A stretch of 57,279 bases of DNA from an uncultured Cryomorphaceae bacterium. Lineage in GTDB: Bacteria; Bacteroidota; Bacteroidia; Flavobacteriales; Schleiferiaceae. The position numbers and the translations under genes were made by a program. Within the stretch, counting starts at the first letter, position 1; each line of letters starts with the position of its first letter. The stretch is from assembly GCA_937129395.1 (NCBI GenBank), contig CAKZNE010000117.1, positions 1-57,279 on the forward strand. The letters run 5' to 3'. Under the pieces are notes generated by a model. It had not been told where the DNA came from and ran no database searches. It saw only the letters and a program-made list of their open reading frames with translations. Of this stretch, positions 27,448 through 37,449 are shown one piece after another.

Positions 27448-28959
27448 GTGAAAATTGAACAAAGAGAAATAGTATCTTTTTTAAATTCAATTGAGAAAGA
27501 ATATCCAGTTTCTACTTGGAAACACTCAGGAATTGATATTTGGCCAATTCTCAGATTAAGAATTTGGGTAGAATTATCTAATAGGGCTTTGGACTTAAAT
27601 ACCAATGAATCTGATTTAGCAATTTCGCCAATTTCTAAAGTTAAACGGGCGTTGTTTGCGCCTTTGATTTGGGTATTAAAATCATTTTCAGATTTTAATA
27701 AATCTTATTTTATTTTGCCTAAAGGTGATTTGTTTGTGTTGGGTGATGGAGCTTCTTTCATCCGAAAAAATGATTTGTTCTTCGATAGATTTGTAGATTC
27801 TTTGGACTCTTTTTTACCCTCGGGAAAGCTTAAACTTGTTAGAGCAGATAGTGGAACCTATTATTACACTCCAAGATATTCGAAATCATTTTTCATACAA
27901 CCTAAGATTGACCGAGTAATACTAGGTGCTATTTTAAAAAGCCGTTTTTTTAAAGGTAATGAGGAATTACAAATTCCTAAAGGATTGCAGGAACACTTAA
28001 AAGCCTATAATCTGGAGGATTTTGTTAATCCCAATTTTCTAAAGCAGAGAGTTATCAGGATGAAAGCCTTGTCTAAAATGTTTTATTCTATCCTTAAAAA
28101 AGGAAATTATAAAGCAGGTCTTTCAGTTTGCTATTATACAGAATTTGGGATGGCTTTGAACAAAGCATGTAGGGATCTTAAAATAAATTCATTTGACATT
28201 CAGCACGGTGTGCAGGGCGATAATCATGGTTCATACGCAAAATGGATTCAGAATCCCGGAGGGGAAGGTTATTCACTTTTACCATCGTATTTTTTAGTCT
28301 GGTCGCCTCATGAAAAAGAAGTTATTAGAAAATGGGGAAATTTATCTAAAAAGCATGATGCATTAGATTTAGGCAACTTACAGTTTAATGCATGGAGATT
28401 GGAACGAGCAAATTCTCAATTTAAAAGTGGACTAGAGGATATTATTAACCCTAAACTAACAAGTGTATTAATTAGCCTAGGTTGGGATTTAAGTGATGAA
28501 GTTACCCTGAGGACAACCTTGGAAATCATGAAAAAATACCAAAATGAGTACAATTGGCTTTTTAGGTTACACCCGTCTATGATGAATGAAAAGGAGAAAA
28601 CAAGGCTTAAGGAAATGTTGGCTTCCAATGGTATTCAAAATTATGAGATGGATATGTGCTCCTCTGTTTCCTTGTTTGATGTTTTGGCAATAACAGATAT
28701 TCATATCACTCATTCTTCTTCTGTTGTTCTAGAGGCAAGTTGGTTTAAAATAAAATCAATTATCACCAGCGAATATGGTTGGGGTATTTTTAATGGCCAA
28801 TTAGCGGCAGATCAGATTTTCCAAGCCCTCACTCAAAATGAATTGGATGAAGCTTTAAAATCAATTGAAATAAATAGGTCTGAAAATAAATTAAATAAGC
28901 TTTTTGATGTTTCAGATATTAAGGATGGAATAGATAAATTTTTAACCCTAGTTTCATGA
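27448..28959 (+). CDS. Uncharacterised GT-B-like (capsule synthesis-type) glycosyltransferase candidate
   Basis: GTG start; DIQHGVQGDNHGSYAKW, LFRLHPSMMNEKEKTRLKEML, THSSSVVLEASWFKIKSIIT resemble the C-terminal half of capsule/CDP-glycerol-type transferases; no confident family by eye. Confidence 0.55.
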   Translation: MKIEQREIVSFLNSIEKEYPVSTWKHSGIDIWPILRLRIWVELSNRALDLNTNESDLAISPISKVKRALFAPLIWVLKSFSDFNKSYFILPKGDLFVLGDGASFIRKNDLFFDRFVDSLDSFLPSGKLKLVRADSGTYYYTPRYSKSFFIQPKIDRVILGAILKSRFFKGNEELQIPKGLQEHLKAYNLEDFVNPNFLKQRVIRMKALSKMFYSILKKGNYKAGLSVCYYTEFGMALNKACRDLKINSFDIQHGVQGDNHGSYAKWIQNPGGEGYSLLPSYFLVWSPHEKEVIRKWGNLSKKHDALDLGNLQFNAWRLERANSQFKSGLEDIINPKLTSVLISLGWDLSDEVTLRTTLEIMKKYQNEYNWLFRLHPSMMNEKEKTRLKEMLASNGIQNYEMDMCSSVSLFDVLAITDIHITHSSSVVLEASWFKIKSIITSEYGWGIFNGQLAADQIFQALTQNELDEALKSIEINRSENKLNKLFDVSDIKDGIDKFLTLVS

Positions 28960-30242
28960 AATTACTAAAAAGTAGCTTACTAAAGACTACTGGGGTTTAC
29001 ACCATTTCAACTTTTTTTAATGCAGGATTACCCTTTCTGCTTCTGCCTATACTTTCTCATTATTTACTGCCAGCAGAATATGGATTGGTTGCCATGTTTA
29101 TTCTTTTGCAAAACATTGCATATCCACTTGTTAGTTTAAATGTTTCGACGGCAATAGGAAAAAGGAAGTACTATGATGAAAGTGAAACTGATTATGGTAC
29201 TTACATAGGGAACTCAATATTGTTATCCCTCTGGGCCTTTATAGTTGTGGCGGTTTTGTTCATCCCTTTTAGAAACTTAATCGCAGAAGCTACAAGTGTT
29301 CCCGTTTTGTGGATCTATGTGGCGATAATTACAGCCTGGTTTTATGGAATTATCCAAATTAGATTAACACTTTGGCAATTTAAGGAAATGCCAAAGAAGT
29401 TTGCAATAATGCAAGTTGCCTATACCTTGGCAAAACTGTTAGTTTCTCTTTTGCTCGTGGTACTATTTACCTATGGTTGGGAGGGTAGAGTCTTTTCCAT
29501 TTTTATTTCTACTTTATTCCTGGGCATTTACTCCTTCTATTTGTTGAAAAAACAAGAAGGAATAAGCTTCAATTTTAAAAAAGAAAATATTGTTCACGCC
29601 TTTAAATATGGAGCCCCGATAATTCCTCATGCCCTGGCAGGTTTTGCCATTGCCTATACAGATAGGATAATGATAAATAGTATGATCAGCCTAGAAATGA
29701 TGGGTTTATATTCGGTGGCTTATCAATTGTCAAGCGTATTTGGGATTGCAACAACCGCCTTTAATATGGCGTTTATCCCTTGGCTTTATAAAAATTTAAA
29801 AATTTCAACTACCAATCCGGAAAATAGCCACCAGGTGGTAAGGGTAACCTATTTAACTATGATTGCTTTGGTGGTAGCTTTTGTGGTATTAATATTTGCC
29901 CTTCCTTTTGCCTATTCTCTCCTTTCAGATGGGTATTCAGGCTCTCAAACCTTTTTGTTTTACCTTCTTTTAGGATTCATGTTTAATGGCATGTATTATT
30001 TGTTCTGCAACTATTTATTCTACACAGAAAAAACTGCTAAGATTTCTTTGATTACAATTTTGTCAGCTATAATTAACATCCCATTAACCTATTGGCTTAT
30101 TAAGAAAAATGGGGCTTTAGGAGCTGCACAGGCAACGGTTTTGGTTAATATGTGTACATTTATTGGCACTTGGATTATAGCTCAAAGTGAGTTCCCGATG
30201 CCTTGGTTTTCTAAAAAGGCCTTTTCATTTAAAAAGAATTAA
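28956..30242 (+). CDS. wzx: Wzx-like oligosaccharide flippase
   Basis: Polytopic; TTGVYTISTFFNAGLPFLLLPILSHYLLPAEYGLVAMF typical of the polysaccharide flippase family. Confidence 0.88.
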   Translation: MKLLKSSLLKTTGVYTISTFFNAGLPFLLLPILSHYLLPAEYGLVAMFILLQNIAYPLVSLNVSTAIGKRKYYDESETDYGTYIGNSILLSLWAFIVVAVLFIPFRNLIAEATSVPVLWIYVAIITAWFYGIIQIRLTLWQFKEMPKKFAIMQVAYTLAKLLVSLLLVVLFTYGWEGRVFSIFISTLFLGIYSFYLLKKQEGISFNFKKENIVHAFKYGAPIIPHALAGFAIAYTDRIMINSMISLEMMGLYSVAYQLSSVFGIATTAFNMAFIPWLYKNLKISTTNPENSHQVVRVTYLTMIALVVAFVVLIFALPFAYSLLSDGYSGSQTFLFYLLLGFMFNGMYYLFCNYLFYTEKTAKISLITILSAIINIPLTYWLIKKNGALGAAQATVLVNMCTFIGTWIIAQSEFPMPWFSKKAFSFKKN

Positions 30243-30244
30243 TT

Positions 30245-30859
30245 GTGAGTATAGTAATTGTTGATTATGGCATGGGAAATTCATCCTCCATTAAAAATAT
30301 GCTTAAAAAAGTTGGAGCAAATTCCATAATTTCAAATGATATTAAAGAAATCACTTCGGCCACAAAATTAGTGCTGCCTGGCGTAGGCTCTTTTGATCTT
30401 GCAATGAAGAATATTAAGGAAAGCGGTTTGCTACCAATTTTGGAAAAGAAAGTACTAATAGACAAAACACCTATTCTTGGAATTTGTCTGGGTATGCAAT
30501 TAATGTGTTCCTCAAGTGAGGAAGGCATAGATAAAGGCCTAAATTGGATTTCTGCCGATGTGAAAAAGTTTAAATTTGAAGACAAAAGTTTAAGGGTTCC
30601 TCATATGGGTTGGAACATTGTGAGACCAAAAGAGAATAAGGGGCTTTTTGAAAATCTATTTGATGATGAAAGTAGGTTTTATCATGTTCATTCCTTTTTT
30701 GTAAAATTAGTCGGTGATGATGTGGAAACAGCATCAACAGAATATGGGCATGATTTTACTTCTGCATTTCAGAAGAATAATATTTATGGAGTGCAGTTTC
30801 ATCCAGAAAAGAGTCATAAATTTGGCATGCAATTGTTTCGCAATTTTATAGCTGTTTAA
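30245..30859 (+). CDS. HisH-like glutamine amidotransferase, copy 2 (sugar amidation)
   Basis: IVIVDYGMGNSSSIKNMLKKVGA; LGICLGMQLMCSSSEEG; VQFHPEKSHKFG. Confidence 0.9.
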   Translation: MSIVIVDYGMGNSSSIKNMLKKVGANSIISNDIKEITSATKLVLPGVGSFDLAMKNIKESGLLPILEKKVLIDKTPILGICLGMQLMCSSSEEGIDKGLNWISADVKKFKFEDKSLRVPHMGWNIVRPKENKGLFENLFDDESRFYHVHSFFVKLVGDDVETASTEYGHDFTSAFQKNNIYGVQFHPEKSHKFGMQLFRNFIAV

Positions 30860-30860
30860 T

Positions 30861-31631
30861 ATGCTGAAAATCAGAGTTATACCATGTCTTCTCCTGCGGG
30901 ATGAAGGATTGGTGAAAACTATTAAGTTTAAAAATCCAGTATATGTTGGTGACCCTATCAACGCCATTAAGATTTTTAATGACAAGGAAGTCGATGAATT
31001 GGTCTTTTTAGATATTGACGCAACAAGACAAAATAGAGAACCAAATTTTAAAGTAATTGAAGAAATTGCTTCGGAGTGTTTTATGCCATTAGCTTATGGA
31101 GGTGGAATAAAAACCATAGGTCATATTAGACAAATTTTAAAATTGGGCGTTGAAAAAGTTATTATTAATTCAGCAGCCCTAACGCAACCAAGCTTTATCA
31201 AAGAAGCATCGGATGCTTTTGGAAGTTCTACCATTGTCGTGTCTATTGATTTTAAGAAAAACTGGCGTGGGAACTATGAAGTATATACCCATAACGGAAA
31301 AAACAAAACCAAAAAAGGACCGGTCGCTATTGCTAAAAAGATGGAAGAAGAAGGTGCGGGAGAAATATTATTAAATGCAATCGATCGTGACGGTGTAATG
31401 AAAGGTTATGATTTGAACCTTTTAAATTCGGTTACCCAAGAGCTAACGATACCAGTTGTTTGTAGTGGAGGAGCTGGCAAAATTGAAGATTTTGGGGCTG
31501 CAGTTCATGATGGAGGCGCCAGCGCAGTTGCTGCTGGAAGTTTATTTGTTTTCCATGGCCCACATAAGGCCGTTTTAATTAATTATCCAGCCATTTCAAA
31601 GCTTGAAAATATCCTAAATAAAACATTATGA
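30861..31631 (+). CDS. HisF-like subunit, copy 2
   Basis: MLKIRVIPCLLLRDEGLVKTIKFKNPVYVGDPINAIKIFNDKEVDELVFLDIDAT; Asp11 replaced by Leu. Confidence 0.9.
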   Translation: MLKIRVIPCLLLRDEGLVKTIKFKNPVYVGDPINAIKIFNDKEVDELVFLDIDATRQNREPNFKVIEEIASECFMPLAYGGGIKTIGHIRQILKLGVEKVIINSAALTQPSFIKEASDAFGSSTIVVSIDFKKNWRGNYEVYTHNGKNKTKKGPVAIAKKMEEEGAGEILLNAIDRDGVMKGYDLNLLNSVTQELTIPVVCSGGAGKIEDFGAAVHDGGASAVAAGSLFVFHGPHKAVLINYPAISKLENILNKTL

Positions 31632-32743
31632 GTAATAAAAAAGAGTTTCGACAATGTACTCGCTGTATAATGGATACAACAGATCCTGATATAGTATTTG
31701 ATTCCAAAGGTGTTTGTAATCATTGTTACAAATTTGATGAGATTCAAAAAACCCGGATGTTTGATTCAGATGAGCAAAGAGATCAACAAAAAGAGGTTTT
31801 ATTAGAAAAAATAAAAGCAGGAGGTAAAGGGAAGCCCTATGACTGTATTATTGGTGTGAGTGGTGGTGTTGATTCCACTTATGTCGCCTATTTGGTTAAA
31901 GAAGTATTTGGACTAAGACCATTAGCAGTTCATTTTGATAATGGTTGGAACTCTGAACTAGCCGTTAAGAATATTGAAAATATTCTTGAGAAAATGGATA
32001 TTGATTTATTCACCTATGTAGTGAATTGGGAAGAGTTTAAGGATTTACAATTGTCATTTTTAAAAGCATCTACCCCAGATGGAGAGGTGCCCACAGATCA
32101 TGCAATTATTGCAGTTTTATATAACCTTGCAGTAAAACACGGCATAAAATATATTTTAAACGGTGTAAATTATGCTAGCGAGGCTATTATGCCCTTAAAA
32201 TGGGGTTATGGATATTATGACTCTAAATATATTGGTGCGGTACAAAAAGAGTTTGGTACCAAAAAACTTAAATCATACCCGAGGTTAAATTTGGCAAAGC
32301 TGGGTTATTACAGCAAAGTAAAAAAGATTCAATTTGTTCCGATTTTAAATTATGTAGATTATTTCAAGGAGGATGCAATGAATCTGATTCAAAACAAACT
32401 AGGTTGGAAATATTATGGTGGAAAGCACTATGAATCTATATACACCAGATTTTTTCAATCCTATATTCTGCCACAAAAATTTGAAATTGATAAAAGGAAG
32501 GCTCACTTCTCTAATCTTGTTCTTTCAGGTCAGATTACCAAATCAGAAGCTTTAGAGGAACTGAAGAAGCCTGTTTATCCAGCAGATTTAATGAAGGATG
32601 ACAAGGAGTATGCTATTAAAAAGTTTAATATTTCTGCAGAGGAATTTGAGAGAATAATGGAATTACCGACTAAAACCTTCCAAGAATATCCAAACAATTT
32701 CGATACTTTGGAAAAAATCAAAAAAATTATTAAGCGAAGCTAG
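31628..32743 (+). CDS. N-acetyl sugar amidotransferase (WbpG/PseA family), copy 2
   Basis: QCTRCIMDTTDPDIVFDSKGVCNHC; PP-loop GVSGGVDSTYVAYLV. Confidence 0.9.
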   Translation: MSNKKEFRQCTRCIMDTTDPDIVFDSKGVCNHCYKFDEIQKTRMFDSDEQRDQQKEVLLEKIKAGGKGKPYDCIIGVSGGVDSTYVAYLVKEVFGLRPLAVHFDNGWNSELAVKNIENILEKMDIDLFTYVVNWEEFKDLQLSFLKASTPDGEVPTDHAIIAVLYNLAVKHGIKYILNGVNYASEAIMPLKWGYGYYDSKYIGAVQKEFGTKKLKSYPRLNLAKLGYYSKVKKIQFVPILNYVDYFKEDAMNLIQNKLGWKYYGGKHYESIYTRFFQSYILPQKFEIDKRKAHFSNLVLSGQITKSEALEELKKPVYPADLMKDDKEYAIKKFNISAEEFERIMELPTKTFQEYPNNFDTLEKIKKIIKRS

Positions 32744-32748
32744 ATAGA

Positions 32749-34017
32749 ATGTTTAGAGCCGTTTTACTATTTTATTTATTCTCACCTCTTCTGGGTATAT
32801 ACCTTATGGAACAAGGGGCATTTGGTATGGATATCGGTATGAAAGGACATCCTAACGGTGCAACCTTTGCCTATTTCATTTATCTAGTTGCTTTTGGAAT
32901 ATCTTTTTACATTTTTAAAGGGAATAGATTATTTAAAATTAAAATCAATTCCCCAAAAATGGATAATCAGTTTGTAAAACGGCGATTTATTGTGGCCATT
33001 TACGTTCAGATTATTTTTATTCTAATTATGTTATTTGGTTTTGGAGCCATAAAAGTTTGGTTAGGTTTAATAAGTAAAGGAGATTTTAGGGGCTCATTTG
33101 GATTTTTTGGTCCTTTTGCCTATTATATTTCCAATCTTTTTGCACCAGCCTTAATGGCCTACCTAGCGGCTCTTTATAAAAAGTATAGAAAACTAATACC
33201 AGGTCTAGGGACCTACCTTCTTATTAATATTGGTTTGGTATTCGTTCTTGGCTCGGTTTGGGGTTTCAAATCAACCTCTATAGCCATTCTTATGCCGGCG
33301 GCTATTCTTTATTGGAATAGAATTTCCTTAGCAAAACTGGCAATGGTCTTTGTTTTAGTTTTTAGCTCATTTGTTTTTTTCTCAGGAGTATTTGATGATA
33401 CAAGTTTTAAAACCAAAGACATCACAGAAACCATTACTGATTTTTCGGTTGAAAAAACTTTTGATGTAAGAAACTTTAACTCATTTTCCTTTGTCCTTTA
33501 TAGACTTACCGTAATCCAGGGTAATACACCTTGGAGGGTTTGGGATTTATATTCTTCTGGAGAAGAAATGCCGAGCTACGCAAAAACACTCCCAGCGATT
33601 ATGGGAGATAAATTTTTGGCTCTTGGAGGTATCGACGCCAATGACAGAAAGAACTTTACAGATTATCATTATTCCTTTGCTGTGACTAATCTTGTGGGAA
33701 GAGCAGAATATTTTCTGGACTTTGGTCATAATGTAACCGCAACTGCATTTACAGATGGAGTATTAATTGGAGGGATGTTCGGAGTTGCAATTATTGGACT
33801 TGTAGCAGGATTTCTTACTAGAGCATTTGCGGATTTAATTAGTCGCGCAAGACTCAAGGATAATCCAATATTTTTAAGCATTATTTTAGTTTATTTTACA
33901 AGTTATTATTTGGGTTGGCTTAATAGTGGAGGTGTTACTGCCTTTATTCATATTTCGGTTTTTGTCGGATTATTTCTTACCTACCTTTTTCTAAAAACCT
34001 TTGATCGAATAAAATGA
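32749..34017 (+). CDS. Polytopic membrane protein, Wzy-like O-antigen polymerase candidate
   Basis: Multiple hydrophobic segments, position between amidation trio 2 and a glycosyltransferase; no strong family motif. Confidence 0.6.
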   Translation: MFRAVLLFYLFSPLLGIYLMEQGAFGMDIGMKGHPNGATFAYFIYLVAFGISFYIFKGNRLFKIKINSPKMDNQFVKRRFIVAIYVQIIFILIMLFGFGAIKVWLGLISKGDFRGSFGFFGPFAYYISNLFAPALMAYLAALYKKYRKLIPGLGTYLLINIGLVFVLGSVWGFKSTSIAILMPAAILYWNRISLAKLAMVFVLVFSSFVFFSGVFDDTSFKTKDITETITDFSVEKTFDVRNFNSFSFVLYRLTVIQGNTPWRVWDLYSSGEEMPSYAKTLPAIMGDKFLALGGIDANDRKNFTDYHYSFAVTNLVGRAEYFLDFGHNVTATAFTDGVLIGGMFGVAIIGLVAGFLTRAFADLISRARLKDNPIFLSIILVYFTSYYLGWLNSGGVTAFIHISVFVGLFLTYLFLKTFDRIK

Positions 34018-35222
34018 AAATACTTTATATTCATCATGCAGGAATTTTCGGCGGTGCTTCGAAAAGTATGGCAGAAATGATTAAGGCCTTTCCTAAAGAT
34101 CAGGTTAAACCTATTATTTTATGTCAGTCGGGTTCAGTAGAACCTGTTTTTGAAAAATTTGCAGAACAACTTTTCACCGTAAAAGGAATTCCTCAAATAG
34201 ATAATACCCGTGCAAGTCATTACCGAGGGTTCAGGTGGATTATCCTTTTAAGGGAATTGTATTTTTATTTAGGTATTAAAAGAGTGTTGAAGAATGTAAA
34301 AAAACTTCATCCTGATATTGATATTGTTCATTTCAACGAGATTACACATTTTACCGTACTAGCCCCATTTGTAAAATCTCTTTTTCCTTGTCCAATTATC
34401 CTACACGTACGTTCCCTACAAAGGGCAAGGGATGAAGGCAGGATAACAAAGTTGGTAAAAAATAGGATAAACCAATATGCAGACGAAGTAATTGCAATTG
34501 ATCAGAATGTAAAGGACACCTTATGGGAATTTAAGAATATTAGCATTATTCATAATGGTCTGAAAATACCGGAAATTGATGAGGAGTATAAAACCGGCAA
34601 GCAGTTTTCAATAATGTATTTAGGCAATTTGCTATTTGATAAGGGGATTGTTGAACTTACTCAGGCTCTTGCGATATTAAAATCAAAAGGAGTTGATTTT
34701 CATGCCAATTTTATTGGAGCACGTGCGGCTACCGAATCCTGGAAAAAGAAGTTTTTAAACCAGGTACTTTGGCTTTTTGGAATCCGGAAAAGTGCGGAAA
34801 AGGAGGTCCAGGATATAATTGATAATAAGGGGATTCAAGATGATGTGAGTATAATCGCATTTACCAATGAACTTTCAGAATATTTTCAAAAAGCAGATGT
34901 TCTAGTGTTTGCTTCCCATCTAAATGCCGCCGGAAGACCTGTTTTTGAAGCAGCGTTTCATAAAACTCCTTCAATCTTAGCTTGTAATGATCCCAAAGAG
35001 GATACTATTGTTCACCAAAAAACAGGAATAGTAATAGACATTCCAAGCCCAAGTAAAATTGCAGAAGCTCTTTTAGAAATGGAAAGAGATCGAGAAAAAA
35101 CGGCAAAAATGGGTCTAGGAGCATTTAATCTAGCAGTTAATAATTTTGATATAAACAAAAATGCGATTAAGGTTTTGGAACTTTATCGCAGGACATTAAA
35201 CAATAATTATGTTCGAAAATAA
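34014..35222 (+). CDS. Glycosyltransferase family 4-like
   Basis: ILYIHHAGIFGGASKSMAEMI; SIMYLGNLLFDKGIVELTQAL; FASHLNAAGRPVFEAAFHKTPSI. Confidence 0.88.
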   Translation: MKILYIHHAGIFGGASKSMAEMIKAFPKDQVKPIILCQSGSVEPVFEKFAEQLFTVKGIPQIDNTRASHYRGFRWIILLRELYFYLGIKRVLKNVKKLHPDIDIVHFNEITHFTVLAPFVKSLFPCPIILHVRSLQRARDEGRITKLVKNRINQYADEVIAIDQNVKDTLWEFKNISIIHNGLKIPEIDEEYKTGKQFSIMYLGNLLFDKGIVELTQALAILKSKGVDFHANFIGARAATESWKKKFLNQVLWLFGIRKSAEKEVQDIIDNKGIQDDVSIIAFTNELSEYFQKADVLVFASHLNAAGRPVFEAAFHKTPSILACNDPKEDTIVHQKTGIVIDIPSPSKIAEALLEMERDREKTAKMGLGAFNLAVNNFDINKNAIKVLELYRRTLNNNYVRK

Positions 35223-36225
35223 GACACTCTTAATTACGGGAGGTACAGGTTCCTTTGGAAATGCAGTGCTTAAGGGATTTATAAATTCAGGATTTAAAGA
35301 AATCCGAATATTTTCTCGGGATGAGAAGAAGCAAGAGGATATGAGAATCTCATATCATAATGATATTCTCAAATTCTACATCGGTGATGTACGAGATTTT
35401 GATAGTATTCAAAACGCCATGGAAGGCGTAGATTATGTTTTTCATGCCGCAGCTTTAAAACAAGTTCCTTCCTGCGAATTTTTCCCAATTGAGGCCACTA
35501 AAACAAATGTTTTTGGAACGTTCAATGTAATTAAGGCTGCCAAATTAAATGGTATTAAACGGCTTGTTTGTTTAAGTACCGACAAAGCAGCTTACCCAAT
35601 TAATGCTATGGGTATTAGTAAAGCACTAATGGAAAAAACTGCCATTGCTGAATCCAGAAATATGGGAAAAACCGGTCCCGTAATTTGTGTTACAAGATAT
35701 GGAAATGTTATGGCATCAAGGGGCTCGGTAATTCCATTATTTATCAATCAAATAAAGGAAGGAAAAGATCTTACAGTTACAGACCCTAATATGACTCGGT
35801 TTATGATGTCGTTGAACGAGGCAGTAGACCTTGTAATCTATGCATTTACCCATGGTAACCAAGGAGATTTATTTGTTCAAAAATCACCGGCCTCAACGGT
35901 TGGAGACGTAGCCCAGGCAGTAAATGATCTTTTTAAATCCAATAGTAAAGTGCGAATTATTGGAACTAGGCATGGAGAAAAGTTATATGAAACATTACTT
36001 ACAAAGGAAGAGTTTGCAAAAGCAGAAAACCTTGAGGGGTATTATAGAATTCCGGCAGACAACAGGGATTTAAATTATGGAAAGTATTTTGAAGAAGGAG
36101 AGGAAAGATTCTCCGAAAATAATGAGTATCATTCCCATAATACAACTCGCTTGAGCCTTGAAGAAACAAAAGCGAAAATTTTGGGCCTGGACTATGTTCC
36201 TGAAATAAATGAAATGAAGAACTAA
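35209..36225 (+). CDS. UDP-GlcNAc 4,6-dehydratase/5-epimerase (CapE/WbjB/WbvB-like)
   Basis: LLITGGTGSFGNAVLKGFI; IGDVRDFDSI; FHAAALKQVPSCEFFPIEATKTNVFG; STDKAAYPINAMGISKALMEK. Confidence 0.92.
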   Translation: MFENKTLLITGGTGSFGNAVLKGFINSGFKEIRIFSRDEKKQEDMRISYHNDILKFYIGDVRDFDSIQNAMEGVDYVFHAAALKQVPSCEFFPIEATKTNVFGTFNVIKAAKLNGIKRLVCLSTDKAAYPINAMGISKALMEKTAIAESRNMGKTGPVICVTRYGNVMASRGSVIPLFINQIKEGKDLTVTDPNMTRFMMSLNEAVDLVIYAFTHGNQGDLFVQKSPASTVGDVAQAVNDLFKSNSKVRIIGTRHGEKLYETLLTKEEFAKAENLEGYYRIPADNRDLNYGKYFEEGEERFSENNEYHSHNTTRLSLEETKAKILGLDYVPEINEMKN

Positions 36226-36256
36226 TTTAGCATTTAGAAATAAAAAGGTTAATGCC

Positions 36257-36293
36257 TTTCAGAGGATAGAGAGGTATTTCCTATTCTCTGAAA
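36257..36293. other. Intercistronic stem-loop (13-bp stem with one G-U)
   Basis: TTTCAGAGGATAG-N11-CTATTCTCTGAAA, no T-tract. Confidence 0.55.
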
Positions 36294-36311
36294 ATAATGA
36301 TTTAGAAAATT

Positions 36312-37448
36312 ATGAAGAAAACAACCGTAATGACCATTGTGGGTACAAGACCCGAAATTATTAAGTTAAGCGAGGTAATGAAAGAGCTTGACAAGCATAC
36401 AAATCATATCATAGTTCACACAGGACAAAACTATGATTATGAACTTAATGAATTGTTTTTTGAGCAATTGAATGTTAGAACTCCCGACTACTTTTTAGAA
36501 GCAGTAAAAGGTACAGCTTCAGAAACAATTGGAGATATTATCGCTAAAGCTGATAAAATATTGGCAGAAATTAAGCCGGATGCAATGTTGGTATATGGTG
36601 ATACCAATAGTTGCTTAAGTGTTATTCCAGCGAAAAAAAGAAAAATTCCAATTTTCCACATGGAGGCTGGAAATAGATGTTTTGATCAAAGAGTTCCGGA
36701 AGAGGTAAATAGAAAAATCGTAGATCACCTAAGTGATATTAATCTTCCACTTTCTGAACAGGCCAGGGATTATTTAATAGCCGAAGGACTAAAACCGGAA
36801 ACTGTAATTAAAACGGGTTCCCCTATGACTGAAGTGCTTCATGCTAATATGGATAGATTTCTTTCAAGTGATATTTTAGAAAAAGAAGGCCTATCAAAGA
36901 AGGGGTACATTGTAATGAGTATCCACAGAGAAGAAAATGTTGATTCACCAAAAAACTTCAAAGATTTACTAGAGTCTATTGATGAACTGACGATTAAATA
37001 CAACATGCCAATTATTGTTTCTACCCATCCAAGAACAAGGAAAAAATTGGAAGAGATAGGATATGAAGATAAGAATCCTTTAATCCGCTTTTCTAAGCCA
37101 TACGGTTTTCATGAATATAATAATCTTCAGATGAATGCATTTTGTGTGATTTCGGATAGCGGCACAATTGCAGAAGAAGGATCAATTTTAAATTTACCAG
37201 CTGTAACAATTAGACAAGCGCATGAAAGACCAGAAGGAATGGATGAAACCACAGTGATAATGTCTGGATTGAACAAAAACAGAGTTTTGGAAGCCGTTGA
37301 AGTGGCAACCACGCATAATAATCAAGAGGAAAGAGCGATTAAACCAGTTTCTGATTATAAAGCTGATAATGTTTCAAAAAAGATTTTGAGAATTATTTTG
37401 TCCTACACAGATTATATCAATAGAACCGTATGGCATAAAGAAATTTAA
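36312..37448 (+). CDS. UDP-N-acetylglucosamine 2-epimerase, CapG/WbjD/WbvD-like
   Basis: TIVGTRPEIIKLSEVM; HTGQNYDYELNELFFEQL; MEAGNRCFDQRVPEEVNRKIVDHLSDINLPLSE. Confidence 0.92.
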   Translation: MKKTTVMTIVGTRPEIIKLSEVMKELDKHTNHIIVHTGQNYDYELNELFFEQLNVRTPDYFLEAVKGTASETIGDIIAKADKILAEIKPDAMLVYGDTNSCLSVIPAKKRKIPIFHMEAGNRCFDQRVPEEVNRKIVDHLSDINLPLSEQARDYLIAEGLKPETVIKTGSPMTEVLHANMDRFLSSDILEKEGLSKKGYIVMSIHREENVDSPKNFKDLLESIDELTIKYNMPIIVSTHPRTRKKLEEIGYEDKNPLIRFSKPYGFHEYNNLQMNAFCVISDSGTIAEEGSILNLPAVTIRQAHERPEGMDETTVIMSGLNKNRVLEAVEVATTHNNQEERAIKPVSDYKADNVSKKILRIILSYTDYINRTVWHKEI

Positions 37449-37449
37449 G

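Noticed and set aside
24630-31631. HisH/HisF pairs as part of a histidine biosynthesis operon
   Set aside because: No hisA/B/C/D/G/I/E nearby; each pair is adjacent to a PP-loop sugar amidotransferase and HisF lacks Asp11, so sugar amidation is the better call.
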